Made by a program: the position numbers and the translations under genes. Shown piece by piece: positions 35,121-43,182 of a stretch of 64,000 nt of DNA. This DNA is from Oceaniglobus indicus (GTDB lineage: Bacteria; Pseudomonadota; Alphaproteobacteria; Rhodobacterales; Rhodobacteraceae): positions 310,001 to 374,000 of the forward strand of contig NZ_NMZM01000002.1 in the NCBI RefSeq assembly GCF_002751875.1, in the 5' to 3' direction. The number at the start of each line of letters is the position of its first letter. Position 1 is the first letter of the stretch. The notes below the pieces were generated by a model. That model searched no databases. It was not told where the DNA came from and saw only the letters and a list, made by a program, of their open reading frames with translations.

Positions 35121-35732
35121 ATGACCAATACCTTTTACAAGAACGATCTGCCCGACGGGCTGAACCTGGGGCCTGTCGTGGCCATCGATTGCGAGACCAT
35201 GGGGCTGAATCCCCACCGGGACCGGCTGTGCCTTGTGCAGATGTCGGTGGGCGATGGCAATGCACACCTCGTGCAGGTGGCGCCGGGCCAGACCAGCGCG
35301 CCCAACCTGTGCCGGATGCTGGCCGATCCCGAGGTTCTGAAACTGTTCCATTTCGGGCGCTTCGATATCGCCGCGCTGCTGAATGCCTTCGGCACCGTGG
35401 CCGCACCCGTCTATTGCACCAAGATCGCCAGCAAACTGATCCGCACCTATACCGACCGGCACGGGTTGAAGAACCTGCTGTCGGAACTGCTGAATGTCGA
35501 CATTTCGAAATATCAGCAGCAAAGCGACTGGGGCGCGTCAGAGCTGAGCGAGGCGCAGCTGGCCTATGCCGCGTCCGACGTGCTGTATCTGCACAAGCTG
35601 CGTCGCGCCCTGGACGCGCGGCTGGCGCGCGAGGGGCGGAGCGAGATGGCGCAGGCCTGTTTCGATTTTCTGCCGATGCGGGCGCAACTGGACCTGGCCG
35701 GCTGGTCCGATCAAGATATCTTCTCGCATTGA
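35121..35732 (+). CDS. rnd: Ribonuclease D-like 3'-5' exonuclease (short form)
   Basis: 203 residues: the DEDDy exonuclease domain only, without the HRDC domains of E. coli RNase D. Catalytic residues: Asp and Glu in VAIDCETMGLN, Asp in FHFGRFDIAA, Tyr and Asp in AYAASDVLYLH. Expected role is 3' trimming of RNAs. It heads the lptCAB-hpf-ptsN strand, a common arrangement in alphaproteobacteria. Confidence 0.9.
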   Translation: MTNTFYKNDLPDGLNLGPVVAIDCETMGLNPHRDRLCLVQMSVGDGNAHLVQVAPGQTSAPNLCRMLADPEVLKLFHFGRFDIAALLNAFGTVAAPVYCTKIASKLIRTYTDRHGLKNLLSELLNVDISKYQQQSDWGASELSEAQLAYAASDVLYLHKLRRALDARLAREGRSEMAQACFDFLPMRAQLDLAGWSDQDIFSH

Positions 35733-35802
35733 TCCGCTGGAAGGTTTTGGGGAAGATGCACCAGCACACGAGATCCTGCCAGGCCTTACGCGGTGCATAC
35801 GC

Positions 35803-36435
35803 GTGAAAACCCATGACAATACATATTCGCGACTGATCGCCTGGCTGAAGGTGATCCTGCCGCTGATGGCGCTGGCGATCCTGTCGACCCTGTTCCTGGT
35901 GTCGCAGAAGCCCGGCGCGGACGCGCCGCTGCCCTACAGCGATGCCGACGTGGATGAAATCCTGCGCGAACAATCGATCGTCGCACCGCAATACAACGGC
36001 ATGACCCGCGATGGTGCCGCGATCACCCTGTCGGCCGACGTGGCCCGCCCCGGTTCGGCCAGCGGCAGCGGCAGCGATGCGCAGGGTTTGCGTGTGCTGG
36101 TCGAAACACCCGATGGCGGCAACGTTCGGCTGAACGCGGACACCGCGGCACTGGACATGACCGACCGTCTGGCGCGGCTGACCGGGGGCGTGCATATCGA
36201 AACCTCGACCGGATACGCGCTGGACAGCCAGGCGGTGACCACCGCGCTCGACATCACCCGGATCGAGACCGAGGCACCGGTGACCGGCACCGCACCGTTC
36301 GGAACCCTGAACGCGGGCCGGATGTTGGTGCGTCGCGATGATGACGGGGCGACGGGCACGCCCTACGTTCTGCTTTTCACCGATGGCGTGCGTTTGCTAT
36401 ACGAACCCAAAGCCGACCAGGGAGGTCAACCATGA
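35803..36435 (+). CDS. lptC: LPS export protein LptC
   Basis: 210 residues. N-terminal membrane anchor (WLKVILPLMALAILSTLFLVS) and a periplasmic beta-jellyroll (GLRVLVETPDGGNVRLNADTAA region) that receives LPS from LptB2FG and passes it to LptA. The start is GTG at 35803, giving the usual short basic leader before the anchor; no strong ribosome-binding site is visible. Overlaps lptA by ATGA. Confidence 0.85.
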   Translation: MKTHDNTYSRLIAWLKVILPLMALAILSTLFLVSQKPGADAPLPYSDADVDEILREQSIVAPQYNGMTRDGAAITLSADVARPGSASGSGSDAQGLRVLVETPDGGNVRLNADTAALDMTDRLARLTGGVHIETSTGYALDSQAVTTALDITRIETEAPVTGTAPFGTLNAGRMLVRRDDDGATGTPYVLLFTDGVRLLYEPKADQGGQP

Positions 36436-36926
36436 AGCTTCGCGTGATCATTGCGACAGCGCTGGCGCTGATCGCGTCTCCGGCCGTCGCACAGAATACC
36501 AATATCGCGTTCGGCGGTCTGAAACATGACAGCAGCCTTCCGGTCGAGGTGGCGTCGGATACCCTGGAAGTCAGCCAGACCGACGGTTCCGCCGAATTTC
36601 GCGGCAATGTGCTGGTTTCTCAGGGCGAGATGAAGCTCACGGCGGGCACGGTGCGGGTGATCTATGCGGCGGAAGGGGGCGGGCGGATCTCGCGCATGAA
36701 TGCCAGCGGCGGCGTCACGCTGGTCAATGGCGCCGAGGCGGCGGAAGCCCGCGAGGCGATCTATTCCATCGACGACGCCACGGTGGTGATGACCGGTGAC
36801 GTGATCCTGACCCAGGGGCAAACCGCGCTGTCTTCGAACAAGCTGTCGATCGATCTGAATTCCGGCACCGGCACCATGGAAGGCCGCGTGCGCACGATCT
36901 TTCAGACCGGATCAGGTGACAACTGA
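36432..36926 (+). CDS. lptA: LPS transport periplasmic protein LptA
   Basis: 164 residues. Signal peptide MKLRVIIATALALIASPAVA-Q. The mature protein is an OstA/LptA jellyroll: LPVEVASDTLEVSQTDGSAE, FRGNVLVSQGEMKLTAG, VVMTGDVILTQGQ, all typical. It forms the periplasmic bridge carrying LPS to the outer membrane. Shares a base with the lptB start (TGATG). Confidence 0.93.
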   Translation: MKLRVIIATALALIASPAVAQNTNIAFGGLKHDSSLPVEVASDTLEVSQTDGSAEFRGNVLVSQGEMKLTAGTVRVIYAAEGGGRISRMNASGGVTLVNGAEAAEAREAIYSIDDATVVMTGDVILTQGQTALSSNKLSIDLNSGTGTMEGRVRTIFQTGSGDN

Positions 36927-37684
36927 TGCCCGCACCCCACCTTACCGTCGCCCAGGGGTCGGGGGGGCTTCGGGTATTGAACTTGAAGAAAAGCTATCGC
37001 AAACGCCCGGTGATCCGTGACTTTTCGCTGGAACTGGCCAAGGGCGAGGTGGTGGCCCTGCTCGGGCCGAACGGGTCGGGCAAGACCACGTGCTTTTACG
37101 CCATTGCCGGCCTGATCCAGCCCGATGGCGGGCGCGTGATGATCGACGGGCGGGATGTGACCGCCCTGCCGATGTATCGCCGTGCGAAGCTGGGCATCGG
37201 GTATCTGCCACAGGAAATGTCGATCTTTCGCGGGCTGAACGTCGAAGACAACATCCTGGCGATTCTCGAAATTTCCACGCGCGACCGGGCGACGCGCCGT
37301 GACCGGCTGGAACAGCTTCTGAACGAATTCTCGATAACGCATCTGCGCCGCACTCCGGCCCCTGCCCTCTCGGGCGGCGAACGGCGGCGGGTCGAGATCG
37401 CCCGCTGCCTGGCCGCCAATCCATCCTATGTGCTGTTGGACGAACCCTTTGCCGGGGTCGACCCCATCGCGGTGGCCGAGATCCGCGGCCTTGTCGGTGA
37501 TCTGCGGACCCGGGGGATCGGCGTGTTGATCACCGATCACAACGTGCGCGAGACGCTGGGCATCGTCGACCGGGCCTATATCCTGCACGACGGTCACGTC
37601 CTGATGAGCGGCACCAGCGACGAGGTCGTGCGCGACGAAAACGTTCGGCGTGTCTATCTCGGGCAAGGGTTCCGCATTTCCTGA
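36926..37684 (+). CDS. lptB: LPS export ABC ATPase LptB
   Basis: 252 residues. Walker A GPNGSGKTT near residue 47, Q-loop GYLPQEMSIFRGL, signature LSGGERRRVEIARCL, Walker B YVLLDEPFAGVDPIA and H-loop ITDHNVRETL, all diagnostic of LptB. About 15 extra N-terminal residues precede the usual opening. It powers LPS extraction with LptF and LptG, which are not in the window. Confidence 0.95.
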   Translation: MPAPHLTVAQGSGGLRVLNLKKSYRKRPVIRDFSLELAKGEVVALLGPNGSGKTTCFYAIAGLIQPDGGRVMIDGRDVTALPMYRRAKLGIGYLPQEMSIFRGLNVEDNILAILEISTRDRATRRDRLEQLLNEFSITHLRRTPAPALSGGERRRVEIARCLAANPSYVLLDEPFAGVDPIAVAEIRGLVGDLRTRGIGVLITDHNVRETLGIVDRAYILHDGHVLMSGTSDEVVRDENVRRVYLGQGFRIS

Positions 37685-37712
37685 CGGTTCCGGTCGGAAT
37701 GATCCGAGACCA

Positions 37713-37741
37713 TTGACACACGGCGCCTTTCAAGGCCCAAT
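37713..37741 (+). promoter_or_regulatory. Weak sigma-70-like promoter before hpf
   Basis: TTGACA at 37713-37718, 17-bp spacer, CCCAAT at 37736-37741 (3 of 6). It lies in the 233-bp gap between lptB and hpf, where many proteobacteria carry rpoN. It could give hpf-ptsN its own transcript. Confidence 0.3.
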
Positions 37742-37917
37742 CGGTTGTGTGACAGAAACGGCAGTTTCGTCGGCAAGGGCCGCGACGGGCAAAAACGCGA
37801 TGCCGGCCCGCGGTCGGGATACCGGAACCTGCCATGTTTTTGTTCACTAAAACCGGTCGCGTCCCCACGTCGGCGTGTGGTCCCGGCCAACTTTGCCCCG
37901 CCAAACCAGGAGCGACC

Positions 37918-38493
37918 ATGCAATACCAGATCAGCGGCAAACAGATTGATATCGGCGAAGCGCTGCAAACCCATGTTCAGACCGAGATCGATGCCATCAT
38001 CGAAAAGTATCCCGGTCGCCCCACCGATGCGCTGGTCGTCTTTTCCAAGGATGGGCATGAATTCGTCTGTGAATCCGTCATGCATCTGTCCACCGGCCTG
38101 ACGGTGCAGGCCAAGGGCCGCGCGGCCGAAATCTATGCCGCGTTCGAAAACTGCGCCGAAAAGATGGAGAAACAGCTGCGCCGATACAAGCGCAGATTGA
38201 AAGACCACTACAAGGAACGCTCACAGCCAGTTGAACTCTCGGGTGTCTCCTCGTATATCCTCGCCGCGAACGATGGCCAGGACGATGACGAACCCGAAAC
38301 CTTGACGCCGATGATCGTGGCCGAGATGGAGACGAAAATTCCCCAGCTCTCGGTCGGCGAGGCCGTGATGCAGATGGAACTGGCGGGGGCACCTCTTCTG
38401 GTGTTCCGCAACGAGCGGCAAGAAACCGGTGTGAACATCGTATATCGTCGCGACGACGGAAACATCGGATGGATCGATCCGAACCAGACATAA
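37918..38493 (+). CDS. hpf: Ribosome hibernation promoting factor, long form
   Basis: 191 residues. N-terminal HPF/RaiA domain (MQYQISGKQIDIGEALQTHV, later RAAEIYAAFENCAEKMEKQL, RRYKRRLKDHYKE). The C-terminal dimerisation domain (LSVGEAVMQMELAGAPLLVF, IVYRRDDGNIGWI) marks the long form, which dimerises 70S ribosomes alone. AGGAG lies seven bases before the ATG at 37918. Precedes ptsN. Confidence 0.95.
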   Translation: MQYQISGKQIDIGEALQTHVQTEIDAIIEKYPGRPTDALVVFSKDGHEFVCESVMHLSTGLTVQAKGRAAEIYAAFENCAEKMEKQLRRYKRRLKDHYKERSQPVELSGVSSYILAANDGQDDDEPETLTPMIVAEMETKIPQLSVGEAVMQMELAGAPLLVFRNERQETGVNIVYRRDDGNIGWIDPNQT

Positions 38494-38537
38494 CGCCGAC
38501 CGCCATCGGGGCGGCCCGACACTAGCGGCAGGTAACA

Positions 38538-39002
38538 ATGCAACTTTCCAGTATTCTCAATCCTCGCGCAATTCGCGTGATCGGTGCGATGACAAGCAAG
38601 AAACGGCTGTTCCAAGAATTGGGCGACATGGCCGAATCCGTGCATGGTCTGCCTGCCGCCAAGACGGTCGAAGCCTTGATGGAACGTGAGACGCTGGGAC
38701 CGACGGGCGTGGGACACGGCATTGCCTTGCCCCACGCCCGTCTTGCGGCGGCAGACGCCTTGTGCGGCATCTTCCTGCGGATCGAGAAGCCGATGGATTT
38801 CGGCGCCGTCGATCATCAGCCCGTCGACCTGGTGTTCGCGCTGTTCGCGCCGCCCACGGCAGGGGTCGAGCATCTGAAGGCGCTGGCGCTTGTCTCGCGG
38901 ACCCTGCGCGACAGCGCGCTGTGCGCCAAGCTGCGGGCCAACGACGACCCGGCTGTCCTGCACGCCATCCTGACCGAAACACCGGCGACAGCCGCCGCCT
39001 GA
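38538..39002 (+). CDS. ptsN: PTS IIA-like nitrogen regulatory protein PtsN
   Basis: 154 residues, EIIA-Ntr. Phosphorylated His in GHGIALPHARLAAAD near residue 66. Other blocks: LGPTGVGHG and VDLVFALFAPP. Receives phosphate from PtsO/PtsP and signals nitrogen/potassium status. GGCAGG sits 8-13 bases before the ATG. Convergent with the sulfotransferase gene, separated by three bases. Confidence 0.95.
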   Translation: MQLSSILNPRAIRVIGAMTSKKRLFQELGDMAESVHGLPAAKTVEALMERETLGPTGVGHGIALPHARLAAADALCGIFLRIEKPMDFGAVDHQPVDLVFALFAPPTAGVEHLKALALVSRTLRDSALCAKLRANDDPAVLHAILTETPATAAA

Positions 39003-39005
39003 CCG

Positions 39006-40424
39006 TCAGCGCCAGGCGCGAAATCCGAACATCATGTAGTCGCGTTGATAGATGTCGCGCACGGCCGTCTCGATCTCGGCGTCGTAGATCGCGTCCAGCG
39101 CGACCGGCGCGGCATCTTCCAAAAGCGGAACGTCCGGGGCCGTGGCGCCGATGCTGTCGGCAAGATAGCGCAATCCGAGGGCCATCTGATCCTCGCGCAG
39201 GATGACATCGGGCACGACGGCCTGGGTCATTCCCTGAAGCACGGCAGACTGCGATGCCCAGGCCGGATCGACCCGGACCGAGGTCTGATTGCCGAGATTG
39301 CCCCTCACGAACCGCAGGAACGCCACGAACGCCGCACGATGCCGTGCCGCGTCCCATCCGGCGTCCACCGCCCCGGCGGGCAGCGGAACATCGTATTGCC
39401 CGCGCAAAGTCTCGCGGATATCGCCATAGGCATCGGCGCCGGTGGCCAGGATATAGCGGCAGAAACTGTCATGCAGGCGCGCCACCGGATGACGGACGGC
39501 CGAAAAGCTGCGGTGTGCGGGGTTCTGACGTTTCCAGCGGCGCAGATCCTTCTGGGTCATGTCGCCCGTCACGGGTGCGGCACCGTCCAAGGCGGCCAGC
39601 CAGGTGTTGATTGTCCCTTCCAGCCCCCCCTTGACCGGCATGAACAACAGGGGGCTGTGCGCGGCACGGACAAACCCCGGAACCCCCGGACCCCGCCGCG
39701 GTTCGAAATTCGGCGTGCGGCCCAGATCGAAATGGTCGATGGCGCCCAGCGCCTGCATCATCTGATCATAGTTCGCGACCTTTTCGCGCAGGCCGGCGGG
39801 GTTTTGCACCTTGGTCTTGCCCGAAAGCCGGTCGAGCCGGCTTTCGACCCCCAGGAAAGCCGCAAGGCCGTTCAGGATGCCAAGATCGTTTATGTCGTCA
39901 TACCCGATATGAAACGCCGTCTGACCGGTGGTCTGAAGTGCGCGCATGACGTCCTGCTGAAACCCTTGCAGGCGCGACAGGTGGCGCGCGAAACGGTCGG
40001 CATCGAACGTGATGCGCGCCGTTTTCGCTTGCTTCATGTCACCGAGACGCCATTGCCCGGTCTGACGCGCAATTTCCAGGCTGACGAAACTGTCCAGCGG
40101 ATTGCGTGTCAGGATCACCTTGGCGCAGCGCGGATCGTCGAGACAGCGGCGCAGCACACGCGGATCGTGATCGTGAAAGAACCGGAAGCCGGCCAGACCT
40201 TCGGTGCGGGCCCGGATCGCCGCAAGCAGGCGGTCCGGATCACCTTCGCGGTCCTTCATCGTGACGCCGGCCAGCTCGGTCTGGCCCGCGTGACCGGTGA
40301 AATGCGGATTGAACGCCTCGCCCCAACAGCGCAGGCCGGGCAGCTGGTTCAGCGTGTCTTCCAGAAAGTTGGAGCCGGTGCGCATTTCAGCCAGCAGGAT
40401 GAAGCTGTCAAATTTTCGGTTCAT
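39006..40424 (-). CDS. Probable two-domain sulfotransferase
   Basis: 472 residues. The N-terminal half resembles Stf0-type sulfotransferases: 5'-phosphosulfate loop LLAEMRTGSNFLEDTLNQ at the start, 3'-phosphate loop RNPLDSFVSLEIARQTGQW near residue 107. The C-terminal half resembles HNK-1/Sulfotransfer_2 enzymes: LLFMPVKGGLEGTINTWL near residue 255, HRSFSAVRHPVARLHDSFCR near 300, and the ending IYQRDYMMFGF. PAPS-dependent transfer of sulfate to a glycan is the likely role. It ends a minus-strand run of glycosyltransferases that begins with cysQ. The C-terminal assignment is less certain than the N-terminal one; one half may be inactive. Confidence 0.75.
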   Translation of the reverse strand: MNRKFDSFILLAEMRTGSNFLEDTLNQLPGLRCWGEAFNPHFTGHAGQTELAGVTMKDREGDPDRLLAAIRARTEGLAGFRFFHDHDPRVLRRCLDDPRCAKVILTRNPLDSFVSLEIARQTGQWRLGDMKQAKTARITFDADRFARHLSRLQGFQQDVMRALQTTGQTAFHIGYDDINDLGILNGLAAFLGVESRLDRLSGKTKVQNPAGLREKVANYDQMMQALGAIDHFDLGRTPNFEPRRGPGVPGFVRAAHSPLLFMPVKGGLEGTINTWLAALDGAAPVTGDMTQKDLRRWKRQNPAHRSFSAVRHPVARLHDSFCRYILATGADAYGDIRETLRGQYDVPLPAGAVDAGWDAARHRAAFVAFLRFVRGNLGNQTSVRVDPAWASQSAVLQGMTQAVVPDVILREDQMALGLRYLADSIGATAPDVPLLEDAAPVALDAIYDAEIETAVRDIYQRDYMMFGFRAWR

Positions 40425-40428
40425 GCTG

Positions 40429-42126
40429 TCATTTCACCAGATACGGGCGCCGGTGGCGTTTCGGCTGTGTGTCGATTTCATGGCCCGACGGAAAATCGCC
40501 CATCAGATAGGGCTGCATGCCCTGGTTCTTCAGGTTCTGAAGAAATTGCCCGAATCCCGTCAGATCGGCCATCTGCGGCGCTTCGGTCAGACGGCGCGGC
40601 GATTTCGGGCCATTGTCGTCGATGATGCTTTGTAACGGCTCCATCGGGGCTTCGACGAAATCCGCCATGGTCCAGATCCGCACCCGCGCCTTGGTCGTGA
40701 TGCGACGCAACAGCTCCAGATGCCGGGTTTCCACCTGCTGCATGCGCGCGGCCTTCCTGCGCAGCACGCCGAAATCGCGGTTGGACCGGAACAGCGGCAC
40801 CGCCCAGGCGCCCGAGATCACGTTGATCTGCGCGTTCGGATCATCGGCCAGGAACGGTGCGATCGCCTGGTTGTCGTTTGGACCGAAGAAGAAACACTGA
40901 CGTTCGCCGCGGGTGTTCCAGATCAGGTTCGTCAGGAACGCGCGCGGATTGTAATCGCGCAGCCGTGCATCGGCGCTGAGCGCCCCGGCATAGGTGGCCT
41001 GCCGGTCGGTGAACTGCGCGCGTTTCGGCGCATAGAGATGGCCGTGAACCCGCGCGCCCGTGGCCCGTTGCAGCCACGTATCGAACCCGTCGAACAGGTC
41101 GCCGAAGCCTTCGAACACGGTATAGGGTGCGCAGGTCTTGCCATTTTCCCAACCGTTCTTGGGATATCTGCTGGCCATGTATAGGCCCGCGCGCCCCCGC
41201 GTTCGCCGATCGATGGCCTTGGCGAATATGCGGTCGATCTTGCCCGGGTTGGGTTCGGCGCGGTTCTGTTCCCCCAGGTGCGGCGACAGGAACGTGCGAT
41301 ACAGCCGATCCGCCCGCGGCCAGATCTTGCGCGCCACGAAACAATCCGAACGGCGCAGAAGCTGCAGGTGATCGTCGTAGAAGATATGCGGCTTGCCCTG
41401 GAAGTCGAATTTGGACAGGGTCAGGGACCGGCTTTCGATCTTGCGGGAATAAAGCCGTACGAGCGACTGGAAATAGCTTTCATCGGGGATCCAGACCCGT
41501 TTGAAATAGCGTTCGTGCACATCGCGCCGGGGGTCTTGCAGGATCGCGCTGAGGGTCTGGCGCGTCAGGCACCACCATTGCGACCCCATGTGCGGCACCA
41601 CGCCCTGGGGAATCCGCCGGCTGTAGCCCACCGCGCGCTGCACGCCGACGTAGGCGTCGAACAGGCGGCGATGACGCTTCCACGAGAACGGAAACCGCAG
41701 GGTGAAACGTTCGGAATTCAGCCCGCCCACCGTCCACGGCACATCCTGCGTCGTCACGCTTTCGATGAAATCGGTGCGCGGGCGGTCGGCGAGGTATTGC
41801 ACCAGTTCTTCGACCGGACGCAGCGGCAGGCACGACCCCGAAGCAAGATAGATGTGCCGCACGTCCGGAAACGCCCGCAGCATCGCTTCGGCGCCGATCT
41901 GTGACGCCGCCACCAGCGACCACGTGCCCCATTCGCAGGCATGGCGGTCGCAGAACCGGATATCGTTCCGGTCGCCGATGCTGCGCCGAAACGCGTCGAA
42001 ATCGGCGCGACTGACCCGGCGGTCGACGTGGATCACGACCGGACAGCCATGGTCGGCCCAGTGGCGCGCCACCTGTGCCGCACGGTCCAGCGCGTCGTGG
42101 CACATCATGACGATGCCGACGCTCAC
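40429..42126 (-). CDS. GT14 (Branch-type) glycosyltransferase with long C-terminal domain
   Basis: 565 residues. The first 270 or so residues match core-2/I-branching beta-1,6-N-acetylglucosaminyltransferase-like enzymes: VVIHVDRRVSRADFDAF, CEWGTWSLVAASQIGAEAML, IYLASGSCLPLRPVEELVQY, GSQWWCLTR and WIPDESYFQSLV. The remaining 280 residues (ASRYPKNGWENGKTCAPYTV, CFFFGPNDNQAIAPFLADD) form a separate domain that I know from Rhodobacterales proteins but whose function is undefined. Start is GTG overlapping the previous stop (GTGA). Sulfotransferase follows after four bases. Confidence 0.82.
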   Translation of the reverse strand: MSVGIVMMCHDALDRAAQVARHWADHGCPVVIHVDRRVSRADFDAFRRSIGDRNDIRFCDRHACEWGTWSLVAASQIGAEAMLRAFPDVRHIYLASGSCLPLRPVEELVQYLADRPRTDFIESVTTQDVPWTVGGLNSERFTLRFPFSWKRHRRLFDAYVGVQRAVGYSRRIPQGVVPHMGSQWWCLTRQTLSAILQDPRRDVHERYFKRVWIPDESYFQSLVRLYSRKIESRSLTLSKFDFQGKPHIFYDDHLQLLRRSDCFVARKIWPRADRLYRTFLSPHLGEQNRAEPNPGKIDRIFAKAIDRRTRGRAGLYMASRYPKNGWENGKTCAPYTVFEGFGDLFDGFDTWLQRATGARVHGHLYAPKRAQFTDRQATYAGALSADARLRDYNPRAFLTNLIWNTRGERQCFFFGPNDNQAIAPFLADDPNAQINVISGAWAVPLFRSNRDFGVLRRKAARMQQVETRHLELLRRITTKARVRIWTMADFVEAPMEPLQSIIDDNGPKSPRRLTEAPQMADLTGFGQFLQNLKNQGMQPYLMGDFPSGHEIDTQPKRHRRPYLVK

Positions 42127-43133
42127 GCCCAGTTTCCTTTCGACATCAGGCCGAGGATCTCAAGCTGACGCCAGTTGATGTATTTCTCGCTCCACTTGCA
42201 CCAGAGGTCGGGGTTTTCCTGCAGACCCGCGTGATATGCCTTGTATTCCGCGCTGCCCGCGAAATGTTCGCGCCGGGCTAGTTCTTCCGCGGCCTTGTGC
42301 CCAAGGGTATCCAGGAATTTGGCATGGAGCAGGATCCCGCTGGCCTTTTCACCCCCGTATTCGTCGTAAACCTGGTTCAGCCCGCGCGGCAGAAGCATAT
42401 GCGTCGAGGAGACATAGGCATATCCCCGGGCCCATTTCACCAACGGCAGCTTGTTCAGTGCCGGCGCGCGCGCCGGTTTTTCCGCCAGGAAGGCCCGCGC
42501 GCGTGGTCCGCCCTGAATCCACAGGTTGCCGAACGTGGTGTTGCGGGTGATCGTGTAGTTTCCGGAATCGAACCAGGACGCGATCTCGAACGGATCCTGT
42601 CCTTCGTCATAACGGTGTTCGCCCATGCCTCCCTTTGGATACATGTCCAGCATCATGGTGCCGAAGGATTTGATCGACGACGCATCCAGCCAATCGGTCA
42701 GCGCGGCAATCGGCCGGGTATCGCAGAACGGGTAAACGAAGAACTCATCGACATCGATGGTCAGCGTCCAGTGTCCCGTGCCGTATTTCCGCAGCAGCCA
42801 GTTGATCCAGTCCACCCCGAATCGCGCCCGTTTATAGCTGCCCCGTGCATGCCACAGCGATACGTCGGGTTGATCCGCAAGGTATTGCGCCGATCCGTCG
42901 TCCGAGCCGTTGTCGACGATGATGAAATGGTCGACGCCCATGTCCCGGTAATAGCGCAGGAAATACGGCAGCCGGATCCGTTCGTTGCGCAGACAGACAA
43001 AGCACAGGATGTCGCGCTTGCGGATCATGCCGATGCGGTTCACGCGCACGGAAAGCTGTCGGCGCTTGCGAAAGGCCCGGATCAGCAGGCGCTTGCGCTG
43101 AAGGCGCAGACGATAGGTTTTCAGAACGCCCAA
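42123..43133 (-). CDS. Glycosyltransferase family 2/92-like
   Basis: 336 residues. GT-A fold: CLRNERIRLPYFLRYYRDMG, then FIIVDNGSDDGS, and the metal-binding LTIDVDEFFVYPF near residue 125. A very basic N-terminus (KTYRLRLQRKRLLIRAFRKR) may sit against the membrane. Start is TTG at 43133 with GGAG about nine bases upstream; the first in-frame ATG (43028) lacks a ribosome-binding site. Overlaps the GT14 gene by four bases, so the two are made together. Confidence 0.82.
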   Translation of the reverse strand: MGVLKTYRLRLQRKRLLIRAFRKRRQLSVRVNRIGMIRKRDILCFVCLRNERIRLPYFLRYYRDMGVDHFIIVDNGSDDGSAQYLADQPDVSLWHARGSYKRARFGVDWINWLLRKYGTGHWTLTIDVDEFFVYPFCDTRPIAALTDWLDASSIKSFGTMMLDMYPKGGMGEHRYDEGQDPFEIASWFDSGNYTITRNTTFGNLWIQGGPRARAFLAEKPARAPALNKLPLVKWARGYAYVSSTHMLLPRGLNQVYDEYGGEKASGILLHAKFLDTLGHKAAEELARREHFAGSAEYKAYHAGLQENPDLWCKWSEKYINWRQLEILGLMSKGNWA

Positions 43134-43182
43134 GGCGAAAACTCCGGGTGCTGCGGCAAGACGGCCACGGCTTCAGGCGCTA

